Made by a program: the position numbers and the translations under genes. From Flavicella sp049625305 (GTDB lineage Bacteria > Bacteroidota > Bacteroidia > Flavobacteriales > Flavobacteriaceae): a stretch of DNA of 7,966 nucleotides. The stretch is from the NCBI GenBank assembly GCA_049625305.1, contig JBMZVD010000093.1, positions 1 through 7,966 on the forward strand, in the 5' to 3' direction. A model generated the notes under the pieces. It worked only from the letters and a program-made list of their open reading frames with translations, was not told the DNA's origin and made no database searches. Shown here one piece after another: positions 1 to 7,874 of this stretch; the stretch's first letter is position 1; every line of letters starts with the position of its first letter.

Positions 1-2
1 AA

Positions 3-170
3 GCTTTAAACTTAATGGGTAGTCCTTTTGAGAACATTTTACATAATTTGTTTTCATTACACTTTAAATTTAGTGGAACGCTATTTCAGGACGTGACGGA
101 GATGCCAAAAAAACAACCTGCAAGATTTATACTACAAAAAGCTATTTTTTTACTACAATTCATAATTTAA
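3..170 (+). CDS. 3' end of an unidentified upstream gene (partial, runs off the window)
   Basis: One frame is open from the window edge to a TAA at 168-170, giving 55 codons with no start that must be chosen inside the window (a Met lies at base 15). The product end is hydrophobic and basic and finishes ...PARFILQKAIFLLQFII. In DNA this AT-rich, a run this long without a stop is uncommon but not rare, so the case for a real gene is moderate. The segment around MPKKQPARFILQ loosely recalls the P-x-R-W-x-x-Q stretch near the C-terminus of some IS1634-type transposases, but that is only a guess from memory. Only 28 bases separate its stop from the ATG of the beta-helix gene on the same strand, so read-through transcription is possible. 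I see no clear terminator or TAnnTTTG promoter box in the gap. Confidence 0.4.
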   Translation, partial: ALNLMGSPFENILHNLFSLHFKFSGTLFQDVTEMPKKQPARFILQKAIFLLQFII

Positions 171-198
171 AATTATTTATTTTAAAAAAAAATACCAA

Positions 199-3100
199 AT
201 GAAGTCAACCAGCTATACTTATCCCTATTTTATATTCAAGTTCCTATTTGTAGTATATATATCAATATGCCTAAAAAACCCAGTATATGCACAAACACAA
301 AGTTCTTTAAATACTTACTTTGTTTCAGTGAATGGAAATGATTCTAACAATGGAACGATTTCGGAACCTTGGAAAACACTACAACACGCTTTTAATACTG
401 TACGGGGAGATGCTCAGATATTATTAAGAGCAGGAAGTTATAAGGTTGACCTCAATCTAACTAGATTTCAAATAAACCAAGATAACAAGACTGTAGTTTC
501 GAATTACAATAACGAAAAAGTAACTTTTGAAGGGGTATCAAAATTGAATACAGAATGGACCTTATGGAAAGATGGAATTTACACCAGTCCTGTTGAAAAT
601 GACATTTGGCAATTATTTCCAGATAAAAAAGTGGCAGATCTTGCACGATGGCCCAATACCTCTTTTGAAAATGACAGTATCTGGAGTATGGAAAAATCTA
701 TGAGAAGTATAGATGGTGGACGAAATAATGGAAAATATACAGGACAAAGTAGGTTAGGAAAATTATATGACAGTGATTTCCCTCAGTATTCAAAAAGTGA
801 ATTTACGGAGGGGGAAACAAAATACATTATAACAAATCAGTTAACATCCTTGGCTGAGAGCAATATTGACTTTCAGGGAGCCTATGCGGTATTAAACATA
901 GGGCATTGGATGACATGGACACGAAAAATCACCCAACACAGTGCAGGACAGAGCTATTTTGAATATGACACAACAGGACTTGTAGAGGAGCAACTAAAAA
1001 AATACGGTGCCTATTATATTTATGGCTTGGCAGCCTTAGATAAAGTTAACGAGTGGTGGTATGAAAAAGATACTAAATTACTATACTACAAACCTAGTTC
1101 TTTGGAGATACTACAAGAAACGGATTTTTATGGAAGAGATCAAGATGTAGCCATCACATTTGAAGGCTGTCAAAATATTACCTTTAAAGGTATTGATTTT
1201 TTTGCTACTGGATATTTTATTAAAACTTCTGACCATATTATTTTTGAAGACTGTAATTTTAAATATCCATCGACACATAAATTTGTTTTAGGTCATACCG
1301 CATTATTTACGAGTTGGAATAAAGAAGAACCTAAGAGTAATTTTACAACTACCATAACAAATGGAAATTATTCAAAATTTATAAACTGTACGTTTTTTAG
1401 ATCCAATGCCCCAATATATATGATGGGAAAGCACATGACCATTGATAACTGTAGTTTTGAAGATATAGAATGGGATCTCAATTCTAATGGAGGATCTGGC
1501 TCTGTAACATTTGGTGAAAACTCATCAGTTACTAGGTGTACTCTTAAAAAAACAGGAAATTCAGAGGGGCTCAGACCCAATGGTCCGAATGGAATCATAC
1601 AACTTAATAGAATTACAAATGCAGGCAATCTTCAACACGATGGAGCGGCTATCAATATAGGAACACACTTCCACAAAAACGTATTAGTAGAAAATAATTG
1701 GGTGCACGACAGCCAAAAGCAAGGTATCCGATTTGATGATTCTGGAAATAACCAACTGAACGAAGAGGGCGAAGTTTACGGAGATGGAATCTATCGAAAC
1801 AATGTTACTTGGAATACACAAGTTAACCAAATTAAAGGAGACAGGCATCTAGTACTTAACAATACAATCATCAACACAAAACAATTTAAAAACCCTTATA
1901 GTGAGCAATATAACTTTACTATTATGGGGTTCAGAGCCATGCATAACAGTGAGGCCAATGCAAATACTGTCACTCGAAATAACATTGCAAAACTAGTACA
2001 CAGAACATGGGATTTAAACAATGAAATCACACTGGAGGATGGATATATACAACCCAATGCTTATGTGATTCCAGGAAAAAGTGACCAAAATGCTAATACT
2101 GCAGGAGCTGCATATACTTACTTAAGAGACCCTATAAATTATGATTTTAGACCTAAAAAAAACAGTCCTATCATCGATGCAGGTGCTCTTGTAAGTACAG
2201 ATGAAATCCCAAGTGACAAATATTCCTATTCTCCTAAGTATTTTAAGGGAACTGCTCCTGATATGGGGGCATATGAAGACGGAGACGAAAACTATTGGAT
2301 TCCAGGAAGAATGTTAGAAAAATCCTCTATGCCTGTCCCTAAAAATAATAGTACAACCGCCCTTATTAGCTCTGATTTGATGTGGTTGCCTGCCTATAAG
2401 TCCTCTAAAAACAAAATATACCTAGGTACAGCTGCTAACTCACTTGCCTTAGTATCTGAGCAAAATACAAACCTACTAATACTAGAATATTTAAGAGCAA
2501 ATACAACCTATTACTGGCGGGTAGATTGTTTGGTAGATGAAACTTGGAAAATTGGTGATATATGGTCGTTTACAACCGGAGAAAGTACTTTGCAATACTG
2601 TACCACTAACCCGTCTTTAGTAGAGGAATTTACTTCCGATAGCAATGCTGATTACAATGCAGCACCATGGATTGCTCACAAAAATATGCAAGGAGAAGTT
2701 CACTTGGCTGAAAACAAACTTCTTATACAACCGAATACAGAGAGTCTAACAACTTCTGCCTGGAACTCAGAAGTACTTTATTACAATACTTCTGTGGATA
2801 TAAAAACATATCCTTTCCTTACATTTAAATACGAGACTCCGAATAGAAATACCCCTTTTAGCTTTGTAACACAAATAAGTTCAAATCAAAAAAAGAGTAA
2901 TAATAAAGAAAGCATCATATCGCTAGCATCAGCTTCTACCAACGTTGGTACTGCTACAATCCAACTACAGCCAATTTTAGACAATTGGAAGGATCTACAC
3001 GGAGAAGATTGGTCGGAATTAGAAAAGTTTATTTTCCGAATCAACCCAGATGGTAATTGGTCACCTGAAGCTGATGGAGATCTATGGATAGACGATTTTA

Positions 3101-3690
3101 AAGTAGGTTTTTCGGCTATCAAAGAATATGTCAGTAGTCCTCAAATAGTTTCCTCCAATTCTATTGAAATAAATAAAAACCATAGATATAGACTAGGTTA
3201 CAAAGACTTTAACATAGAAGTAAGCTATCAAAATACATCCTATCCTTTTCCTTCTTGTAATGAGTCGTTTGAAAATTGGGAACTCCGTGTGGATGATGGG
3301 ACCAATTATACTATTGAGAATGGAGTTGTTATTCCTGACAATAACTTCGTAGGTGAACTATACGTACCTGTCACTCTTATAGTCAATGAAACGGAGGAAA
3401 GTCAATTTACGGTTCCTATTTCCGTGATAGAAGACGCTACAAATTTAAGTGTAAACAAAGAAGAACAGAAATTTCTTGTGTACCCAAACCCAGCAAAGGA
3501 TAATATATACATAACTCAAATAAAAGAAGTTAACACCTTAGAAATTTATGATCAAAAAGGACGAAAAGTCAAACAAACTATCAAACCTCAAACTAAGGTT
3601 TCTCTTTCAGGAATATCAAGTGGCATCTATTTGCTAAAGCTCGTATTCCAAGATGGAAATTATCACGTAGAAAAACTCATTATAAATTAA
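199..3690 (+). CDS. Secreted right-handed beta-helix protein with FN3-like, CBM-like and T9SS type A sorting domains
   Basis: This 1163-residue protein is probably exported and attached to or released from the cell surface to act on a polysaccharide. Residues 1-31 are a signal peptide (hydrophobic core, likely cleavage VYA|Q at 31/32). A beta-helix opening follows (YFVSVNGNDSNNGT, then PWKTLQHA) of the kind called DUF1565. RWPN at 150-153 and EWWYEKDTKLLYYKP at 285-299 resemble motifs of GH141-like beta-helix enzymes. Helix coils show repeated (D/N/R)C-x-(F/L) turns with Cys at 352, 397, 418 and 447, and continue past DGAAINIG near 481. The helix closes at PDMGAYE (687-693). An FN3-like module follows (about 718-795, TYYWRVD around W773), then a probable jelly-roll carbohydrate-binding module (about 810-974, ending WIDDFKVG) and an Ig-like stretch (about 985-1080). 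The tail, with YPNP at 1095-1098 and a GIYLLKL strand, is a type A T9SS sorting domain. The ATG at 199 fits the signal peptide. Enzyme class and substrate are inference; a non-catalytic role cannot be excluded. Confidence 0.93.
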   Translation: MKSTSYTYPYFIFKFLFVVYISICLKNPVYAQTQSSLNTYFVSVNGNDSNNGTISEPWKTLQHAFNTVRGDAQILLRAGSYKVDLNLTRFQINQDNKTVVSNYNNEKVTFEGVSKLNTEWTLWKDGIYTSPVENDIWQLFPDKKVADLARWPNTSFENDSIWSMEKSMRSIDGGRNNGKYTGQSRLGKLYDSDFPQYSKSEFTEGETKYIITNQLTSLAESNIDFQGAYAVLNIGHWMTWTRKITQHSAGQSYFEYDTTGLVEEQLKKYGAYYIYGLAALDKVNEWWYEKDTKLLYYKPSSLEILQETDFYGRDQDVAITFEGCQNITFKGIDFFATGYFIKTSDHIIFEDCNFKYPSTHKFVLGHTALFTSWNKEEPKSNFTTTITNGNYSKFINCTFFRSNAPIYMMGKHMTIDNCSFEDIEWDLNSNGGSGSVTFGENSSVTRCTLKKTGNSEGLRPNGPNGIIQLNRITNAGNLQHDGAAINIGTHFHKNVLVENNWVHDSQKQGIRFDDSGNNQLNEEGEVYGDGIYRNNVTWNTQVNQIKGDRHLVLNNTIINTKQFKNPYSEQYNFTIMGFRAMHNSEANANTVTRNNIAKLVHRTWDLNNEITLEDGYIQPNAYVIPGKSDQNANTAGAAYTYLRDPINYDFRPKKNSPIIDAGALVSTDEIPSDKYSYSPKYFKGTAPDMGAYEDGDENYWIPGRMLEKSSMPVPKNNSTTALISSDLMWLPAYKSSKNKIYLGTAANSLALVSEQNTNLLILEYLRANTTYYWRVDCLVDETWKIGDIWSFTTGESTLQYCTTNPSLVEEFTSDSNADYNAAPWIAHKNMQGEVHLAENKLLIQPNTESLTTSAWNSEVLYYNTSVDIKTYPFLTFKYETPNRNTPFSFVTQISSNQKKSNNKESIISLASASTNVGTATIQLQPILDNWKDLHGEDWSELEKFIFRINPDGNWSPEADGDLWIDDFKVGFSAIKEYVSSPQIVSSNSIEINKNHRYRLGYKDFNIEVSYQNTSYPFPSCNESFENWELRVDDGTNYTIENGVVIPDNNFVGELYVPVTLIVNETEESQFTVPISVIEDATNLSVNKEEQKFLVYPNPAKDNIYITQIKEVNTLEIYDQKGRKVKQTIKPQTKVSLSGISSGIYLLKLVFQDGNYHVEKLIIN

Positions 3691-3738
3691 AAATAGAATG
3701 CGATTAACTATTCTTCAAAAGCTATATTAAATAGCAAA

Positions 3739-4251
3739 TCAATTACATCGATATGTTTGACTATTTATAGAATAGACATATAAACTAATCAAAGTATTAT
3801 TTTTTGATTTGCACTTTAATAACGTAGTGTCCAAATTGAAGTTAAGTTTTTCTAAGGCCTTGATACAATTTCTATTTTCAGTCTCAACAAAAGCTTCTAA
3901 CTTTTGTAATTTCAAGATTTTAAAAGCATAAGATGTTACTGATAAGATAGCCTCTTTCAAGATGCCTTTCCCCCAAAAATCTGGGAGTAACCAAAATCCT
4001 ATTTCAGCTTTTTTTAATGCCATATCGACATCGTTAAAACCAATAGCTCCAACAAAATAACCTTGTGCAGATGTTCGTATAGCCCACCAAATTCCTGTTC
4101 CGTTTTCTTCTAAAGCAGCATACCAATTCATTTGTTCTTGTGTCGCCTCTAAAGTATCAAAGTGAACTCCATAATACTTTGTGATTTTTGAATTGGAAAG
4201 CCCTTTAAAAACAACTGAAATATCTGAAATAACTATTTGTTGTAATAACAA
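3739..4251 (-). CDS. GNAT N-acetyltransferase, RimJ/RimL type, with a frameshifted 5' end
   Basis: The product transfers an acetyl group from acetyl-CoA to an amine, either a protein N-terminus or a small molecule; the substrate is unknown. In the 170-residue reading from a TTG at 4251, the acetyl-CoA loop is DFWGKG (91-96), following the usual AEIGFWLLP strand. The family's C-terminal ENRNCIKALEKLNF helix (125-138) is present, and GIWWAI (53-58) and YFVGAIGF (65-72) form the central sheet. The N-terminus is wrong for the family: this frame has no ATG upstream before a TAG at 4305-4303. The expected beginning, MHTIFPTLASE, is encoded from an ATG at 4286 in another frame. One lost base near 4252-4256 would explain this, and restoring it gives about 182 residues. 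Translation from TTG would lose only the first strand and might still yield protein, but the gene may be a fresh pseudogene or the base a sequencing error. It converges on the beta-helix gene with a 48-base gap. Confidence 0.85.
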   Translation of the reverse strand: MLLQQIVISDISVVFKGLSNSKITKYYGVHFDTLEATQEQMNWYAALEENGTGIWWAIRTSAQGYFVGAIGFNDVDMALKKAEIGFWLLPDFWGKGILKEAILSVTSYAFKILKLQKLEAFVETENRNCIKALEKLNFNLDTTLLKCKSKNNTLISLYVYSINSQTYRCN

Positions 4252-4286
4252 ATTTCCGAAGCTAATGTTGGGAATATAGTATGCAT
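4252..4286 (-). other. Out-of-frame native start of the GNAT acetyltransferase gene
   Basis: Reading from the ATG at 4286-4284 gives MHTIFPTLASE, which matches the usual opening of RimJ/RimL-like acetyltransferases (Phe-Pro-x-Leu-x-(S/T)-Glu-x-Leu). It then runs out of frame and stops after 17 codons. The next frame carries the conserved continuation LLLQQIVISD from base 4251. The join lies in the run GGAAATTTG (minus strand, 4257-4249). One extra A would give E-N-L-L-L and one extra T would give E-I-L-L-L, both normal for the family. A single-base deletion in this short A/T run is the simplest reading. Confidence 0.7.
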
Positions 4287-4464
4287 GAAATATAAGTTTA
4301 TACTACAAGTTAGTTTTTATCAAGCAGTTTCCATCGCTTTTTTTATTTTCTATAAAGGAAAGAATTAAAGATATTTCTTCTTCCAAAATTATTCATGGAC
4401 TTACTATTGATAAATTTTAAGAAAAGTTTCTTGTTGACACCAAAACATCAGTCCACTAAAGCAA
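4287..4464. other. Intergenic region between helicase stop and acetyltransferase start
   Basis: This stretch of about 180 AT-rich bases lies downstream of the helicase and upstream of the acetyltransferase, both on the minus strand. It should hold the helicase transcript end and the acetyltransferase promoter, but I find no hairpin followed by a T-run and no exact TAnnTTTG box. The closest is TATCTTTA on the minus strand near 4367-4374, one base off consensus. No open frame of note is seen. Confidence 0.4.
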
Positions 4465-7443
4465 TTAGGTTGACATTTCATGTACTTGTAAATGTCGCTT
4501 TAAAACACCAGAAGGTGCATTGTTAGTTTCATCAAATACACGCATATCTCCAAAAAGTATAAAACTATCTCTGGCTCTTGAAACGGCAACGTTTAGCATA
4601 TTTGGCTTATTGTCCTTGTCAAAAAAGAGCGTTCCTTCATCTTCACTTGTATACACAGAACTAAACAAAACAATGTGTCTTTCGGCTCCTTGCAAGGCAT
4701 GAACCGTTCCTAATTTGATTTTTGAAACATTGAAACCTGCATCTTTCAATGCTTTTGCTAACGCATTTTTCTGACTTGTAAATGGGGTTATAATACCTAA
4801 AACCTGTTCTATCTCTGTCACTTGATATGCTTCTTCTATAGCTTCTTTATGCCTGTTGAGCCATCCTACTATGGAATTTACTTCCTTGTTATTGAAACGA
4901 CTGCTATAACTTTGTTCACTAATCCCTGAAATATGATAAGCCATCATAGACGGGAAGAGTTGGTCTTCTGAAGCTGAACCTTTCATTGGTTTTAAAACAC
5001 CTCCATAGGCTAGTTCATTGCAAAAGCTAATAATCTCATCATTACATCTTCGATGCTCTAACAACACCAGTCCTTTCACAGTTGAGTTCGAATGAGTCGT
5101 TTCAAACTTACAAGCTTCTTGTGCCATTTTCATCACACTACCACTAGAAGCTAAAAACCCTGTTGTAGCCAAATCTTCAACAAGTATTCCTTTTTCTAAA
5201 AGTCCAGCATTGAGAAGATTTCCTATATCTATCTTTTGAGGAATAGACCAAATAGGCTCTATTTGCTGTAAATCTCCAACAATCATTGCTTTTTGAGCCA
5301 ATGCAAACATAGGTACACTTACTTCAGGTGTTGCCTGTCCCCCTTCATCAATAATCAATAAATCTAAGAAATTATACATTGGAAGGTATTCAAACAATGG
5401 CTTTCCTTCTTCATTCTCTCCTTGATACTGACTGTATAAAAAATGGGTGGGAGCCATATAAAAAGTAGCTACAAAACAAGGGGTCAACATCGCTCTTCGA
5501 CGCCATTGTAGAGCAATCGCATTTTCTCCAGTTCCCTTTTCTGTATTTTCTTCTAACATTTCATAGGTTGCCAATATCCAACGTGCCTCCCAATAGTGCG
5601 TTGCTAATAGAAATGCCTTGTGTCTTATCTTGACATCTATTTCATCGTAAAAAAAACGATGGGAGACTTCTTTGTCTTCCATTTTCTTGTATTCATAATT
5701 CCACATTGTCTCTTCAGAGATAAAAGGGAACCCTTGAATACCGTATTGCAATTTCCAATCGTTTAATTTCAAATTAGATTGCAATGCCAGATTGAAAGTT
5801 GCAATGCATTTTTTTAAATAGTCCAATGCATTTTCCTTAGACAATAAAGCTTCATCTGTTATTCTAAATAAAGCATCTTTAGAGGATTCTTTATTACTTG
5901 ACGACACACTAAAATAAGTTTGTAGTTGTTCTATAAAGTCATTTGCTTTGAATTTATTTTTTAGAGAAGTTAATAAATTCCTCCACTGTTGAATGTTTAC
6001 AATTTGAATTGAATTTTGATTGATGTTGTCTTCTTTGCGAAGTAACAGATTATTGACAGCAGAAATAGATGTAATATAATCTTGAGAAATTCGAACTCCA
6101 TTAATCAACATATCTTCTAACAAAGAAACTTCTTCTTGTAAATGATTACAAGCCTCTTCTATACTTGAAGGGTTGAACTCAAAATATTCATAAAACTTTT
6201 CAAGAAAATAAGAAGATGCCTCATCTAAGTAATTCAAGTTTTCCAGATCACACAGAGTTCCCTGATAACCGAAAAGGTTTCCTTTTAAGAAATTGATATT
6301 TTCTAATGACTTTGTACTTTTAGATTTTGATGGCAAATAGGTGGCATAGCCATTAAAATTTGGAATCCAACGCTCAGAAAGAAGTCCCATCGAACTAACT
6401 GAATTGATAAAGCTGTCTATGATATTTGTCACCGCTTGATTGTTGGTAGAGCAAGCTACGATTACAGGAGCTTCATCTCCTTTAATAGCACTGCGCACAA
6501 ATTCAGTAGCTACTAAACTTTGCAACAATGTAGTTTTTCCAGTTCCAGGAGGTCCATTTACAGCTGTAATTGTGTGATTTTCTGAGTTGAGATATGACAA
6601 GAGTGTTTTTCTCTGACTTATGGATAAAGGAAATTCATTTGACATTTGTCCAAGATGTAAGTGATTAAAATTTAAAAAACCTGCATCTGTAACAGCCTCT
6701 TCTCTCTCCTTTTTTTCCATAGAGAGAAGTGATTCCAATAGTGGTAGTTGCTCTTCTACATTGAGTAACTGATCGTATAAAAAAAGTATACTTTTAGCTG
6801 TGGTAATTTTATTGTTACTCGCAAAAAAACAAACCTGATAAGAGGTGTGATAGCCTTCTGCTCTATAATTGCTAAAAATATTAAATGTAATACTTGAAAA
6901 AACTTGTAAAACATATGACCAATATACTGCCCATTCAATTGGTTGGGATTCGTCCTGATTCAAAGGACTTTCAATAGCTCTTGCTTGAGTAACAGTTTCT
7001 AGACTAGAAAAAATAAATGAATTACCCGGAGTTTCAATTGGATCTAGATAGTTTCTTACAACAAGGGGAAATAGGTCTTCAGGAGGGCTTAATTGACCTG
7101 AACGGTTCACTTTTGCAGTAATCCAAAAAGGGTACAATGGCAGCTGTTTAAAACCTTCATTTTTTTCTGTAGTAATAAGCCGAAATGGAGCAATGGTAAG
7201 TTGAATTTCAGAAACTATAAACCAATTAGGATTTTCTTTTTTTAAAATACCTTTCAAGCGATTTATTCTTCGTTCCTCTGCATCAATTAATGATTCAGCT
7301 TGATTGCGTGGTACCATCCCAGAACTTAAATCTATACTTGTGGAATGAATTACATTTTTAATTCTCTCAAGATCAATAGATAGATTCTCACTATCGGACA
7401 AACTGTTTTTGAAATAGTGAAGCCATTTATGTGAATAATCCAT
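4465..7443 (-). CDS. UPF1/DNA2-like superfamily 1 helicase (AAA_11/AAA_12 type) with large insert
   Basis: This 992-residue protein is an ATP-driven DNA or RNA helicase of the SF1B class, predicted cytoplasmic with no signal peptide. The motor motifs appear in order: Walker A GPPGTGKTT (297-305); motif Ia-like PVIVACSTNNQAV (from 326); Ic-like PCFVATFYMAP (655-665); motif II DEGGQATPE (699-707); motif III GDLQQIEP (723-730); LLEHRRCND with His797 and Arg798/799; GIITPF (883-888); motif V GTVHALQGAE (912-921); and motif VI NVAVSRARD with Arg956 and Arg958 (951-959). All expected ATP-contacting residues are present, so it should be active. The first 296 residues match no domain I recognise. A Leu/Glu-rich, probably helical insert of roughly 300 residues (about 350-645) separates Ia from Ic. 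I see no PD-(D/E)xK or other nuclease motif, so it is not obviously a helicase-nuclease. The ATG at 7443 is the only reasonable start and sits 38 bases past the ppnP terminator. Function is open: RNA metabolism, replication or repair, or phage defence. Confidence 0.92.
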   Translation of the reverse strand: MDYSHKWLHYFKNSLSDSENLSIDLERIKNVIHSTSIDLSSGMVPRNQAESLIDAEERRINRLKGILKKENPNWFIVSEIQLTIAPFRLITTEKNEGFKQLPLYPFWITAKVNRSGQLSPPEDLFPLVVRNYLDPIETPGNSFIFSSLETVTQARAIESPLNQDESQPIEWAVYWSYVLQVFSSITFNIFSNYRAEGYHTSYQVCFFASNNKITTAKSILFLYDQLLNVEEQLPLLESLLSMEKKEREEAVTDAGFLNFNHLHLGQMSNEFPLSISQRKTLLSYLNSENHTITAVNGPPGTGKTTLLQSLVATEFVRSAIKGDEAPVIVACSTNNQAVTNIIDSFINSVSSMGLLSERWIPNFNGYATYLPSKSKSTKSLENINFLKGNLFGYQGTLCDLENLNYLDEASSYFLEKFYEYFEFNPSSIEEACNHLQEEVSLLEDMLINGVRISQDYITSISAVNNLLLRKEDNINQNSIQIVNIQQWRNLLTSLKNKFKANDFIEQLQTYFSVSSSNKESSKDALFRITDEALLSKENALDYLKKCIATFNLALQSNLKLNDWKLQYGIQGFPFISEETMWNYEYKKMEDKEVSHRFFYDEIDVKIRHKAFLLATHYWEARWILATYEMLEENTEKGTGENAIALQWRRRAMLTPCFVATFYMAPTHFLYSQYQGENEEGKPLFEYLPMYNFLDLLIIDEGGQATPEVSVPMFALAQKAMIVGDLQQIEPIWSIPQKIDIGNLLNAGLLEKGILVEDLATTGFLASSGSVMKMAQEACKFETTHSNSTVKGLVLLEHRRCNDEIISFCNELAYGGVLKPMKGSASEDQLFPSMMAYHISGISEQSYSSRFNNKEVNSIVGWLNRHKEAIEEAYQVTEIEQVLGIITPFTSQKNALAKALKDAGFNVSKIKLGTVHALQGAERHIVLFSSVYTSEDEGTLFFDKDNKPNMLNVAVSRARDSFILFGDMRVFDETNNAPSGVLKRHLQVHEMST

Positions 7444-7473
7444 GTATATATATGATGCTTAGTGAAAAAGTGG

Positions 7474-7504
7474 CGAATATAAAAAAAAACTCGGCTTCTC
7501 AAAA
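7474..7504 (-). promoter_or_regulatory. Possible helicase promoter overlapping the ppnP terminator
   Basis: On the minus strand TATATTCG (7481-7474) is one base from the Bacteroidota -7 consensus TAnnTTTG. It is preceded 18 bases upstream by TTTTG (7504-7500), a fit to the -33 element. Transcription would begin near 7467, giving a leader of about 24 bases before the helicase ATG. The -33 element falls in the loop of the ppnP terminator. The box is imperfect and the region is AT-rich, so chance is possible. Confidence 0.3.
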
Positions 7505-7520
7505 GAATGAAAAGCCGAGT
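7481..7520 (-). terminator. Rho-independent terminator of ppnP
   Basis: On the minus strand a perfect 9-base-pair stem, ACTCGGCTT (7520-7512) with AAGCCGAGT (7497-7489), encloses a 14-base loop and runs directly into a tract of nine T (7489-7481, the first shared with the stem). This is a textbook intrinsic terminator in the orientation of ppnP, whose stop codon is 43 bases upstream. The plus-strand side lacks a T-run after the stem, so it acts mainly in one direction. It separates ppnP from the helicase gene. Confidence 0.9.
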
Positions 7521-7563
7521 GTAAATAAATCCTACCCCTAAGATTTACATATTAAGTTGAATC

Positions 7564-7845
7564 TTATTTGTATTTACACAAATAAGATGTTTGTTGCGAT
7601 GATTTTACTTTAAAAGAAGAATTTGCATCAACTTCAAAGGACGTACCAGCTGGAAACGACTTCCATGAATCAGAATTTGGAAACAATACAATCAACTCAC
7701 CTTCAATAACAGACATTGTTTCATGAGAATTCGTCGAGAACTCATATTCTCCTTCTTCCATAACTCCAACTGTTGAATTAGTAGCTCCATTAGTGTAACC
7801 TAATGATTTTACTTTAGCATTGAAGTATTCGTTAGAAGTTATCAT
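7564..7845 (-). CDS. ppnP: Pyrimidine/purine nucleoside phosphorylase PpnP (cupin, DUF1255)
   Basis: PpnP (formerly YaiE) cleaves nucleosides with phosphate to the free base and ribose 1-phosphate, with broad specificity for purine and pyrimidine nucleosides; it is a cytoplasmic nucleotide-salvage enzyme. The 93-residue product matches the roughly 94-residue family along its whole length. It has NEYFNAKVKSLGY near the start, GVMEEGEYEFST (27-38), HETMSVIEGEL (41-51), the turn FPAGTSFEV and the terminal SYLCKYK (87-93), closely paralleling E. coli YaiE. The ATG at 7845 is preferred over the in-frame TTG at 7869 because it gives the family length and because the TTG lies inside the promoter box. 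It has its own promoter and terminator, so it is probably transcribed alone. Confidence 0.95.
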   Translation of the reverse strand: MITSNEYFNAKVKSLGYTNGATNSTVGVMEEGEYEFSTNSHETMSVIEGELIVLFPNSDSWKSFPAGTSFEVDANSSFKVKSSQQTSYLCKYK

Positions 7846-7866
7846 GATTTCGTTTTTAAAACCGAG

Positions 7867-7874
7867 CAAATATA
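7867..7874 (-). promoter_or_regulatory. Promoter -7 box of ppnP (TATATTTG)
   Basis: The minus strand reads TATATTTG, an exact match to the Bacteroidota primary sigma factor -7 consensus TAnnTTTG, 21 bases before the ppnP ATG. Transcription would begin near 7860, giving a short leader. No clear TTTG -33 element is seen at the usual spacing; that area is nearly pure A/T. The leader ends in an A-rich run with no Shine-Dalgarno sequence, as is normal in this phylum. Confidence 0.55.

Noticed and set aside
3721..3735. Small hairpin GCTAT-ATTAA-ATAGC between the convergent beta-helix and acetyltransferase genes.
   Set aside because: Five mostly A/T pairs with only four T after it on the minus strand; too weak to call a terminator, although its position between convergent stops is suitable.
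4396..4455. Separated inverted repeat TGGACT / AGTCCA flanking about 48 bases downstream of the helicase.
   Set aside because: Six matching bases at this distance are expected by chance, and there is no target duplication or transposon content between them.
4433..4475. GTTGACA occurs twice on the plus strand (4433-4439 and 4469-4475), resembling a sigma-70 -35 box.
   Set aside because: A 7-base direct repeat can be chance, no plus-strand gene follows, and Bacteroidota promoters do not use TTGACA.
4470..4494. Inverted repeat GACATTT / AAATGTC around the last codons of the helicase gene, as a possible terminator.
   Set aside because: The stem is 7 A/T-rich base pairs with an 11-base loop inside coding sequence, and no T-run follows on the minus strand.
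7846..7869. Eight-residue N-terminal extension of ppnP from a TTG at 7869.
   Set aside because: The TTG is part of the TATATTTG promoter box, and the ATG at 7845 gives the exact family length.
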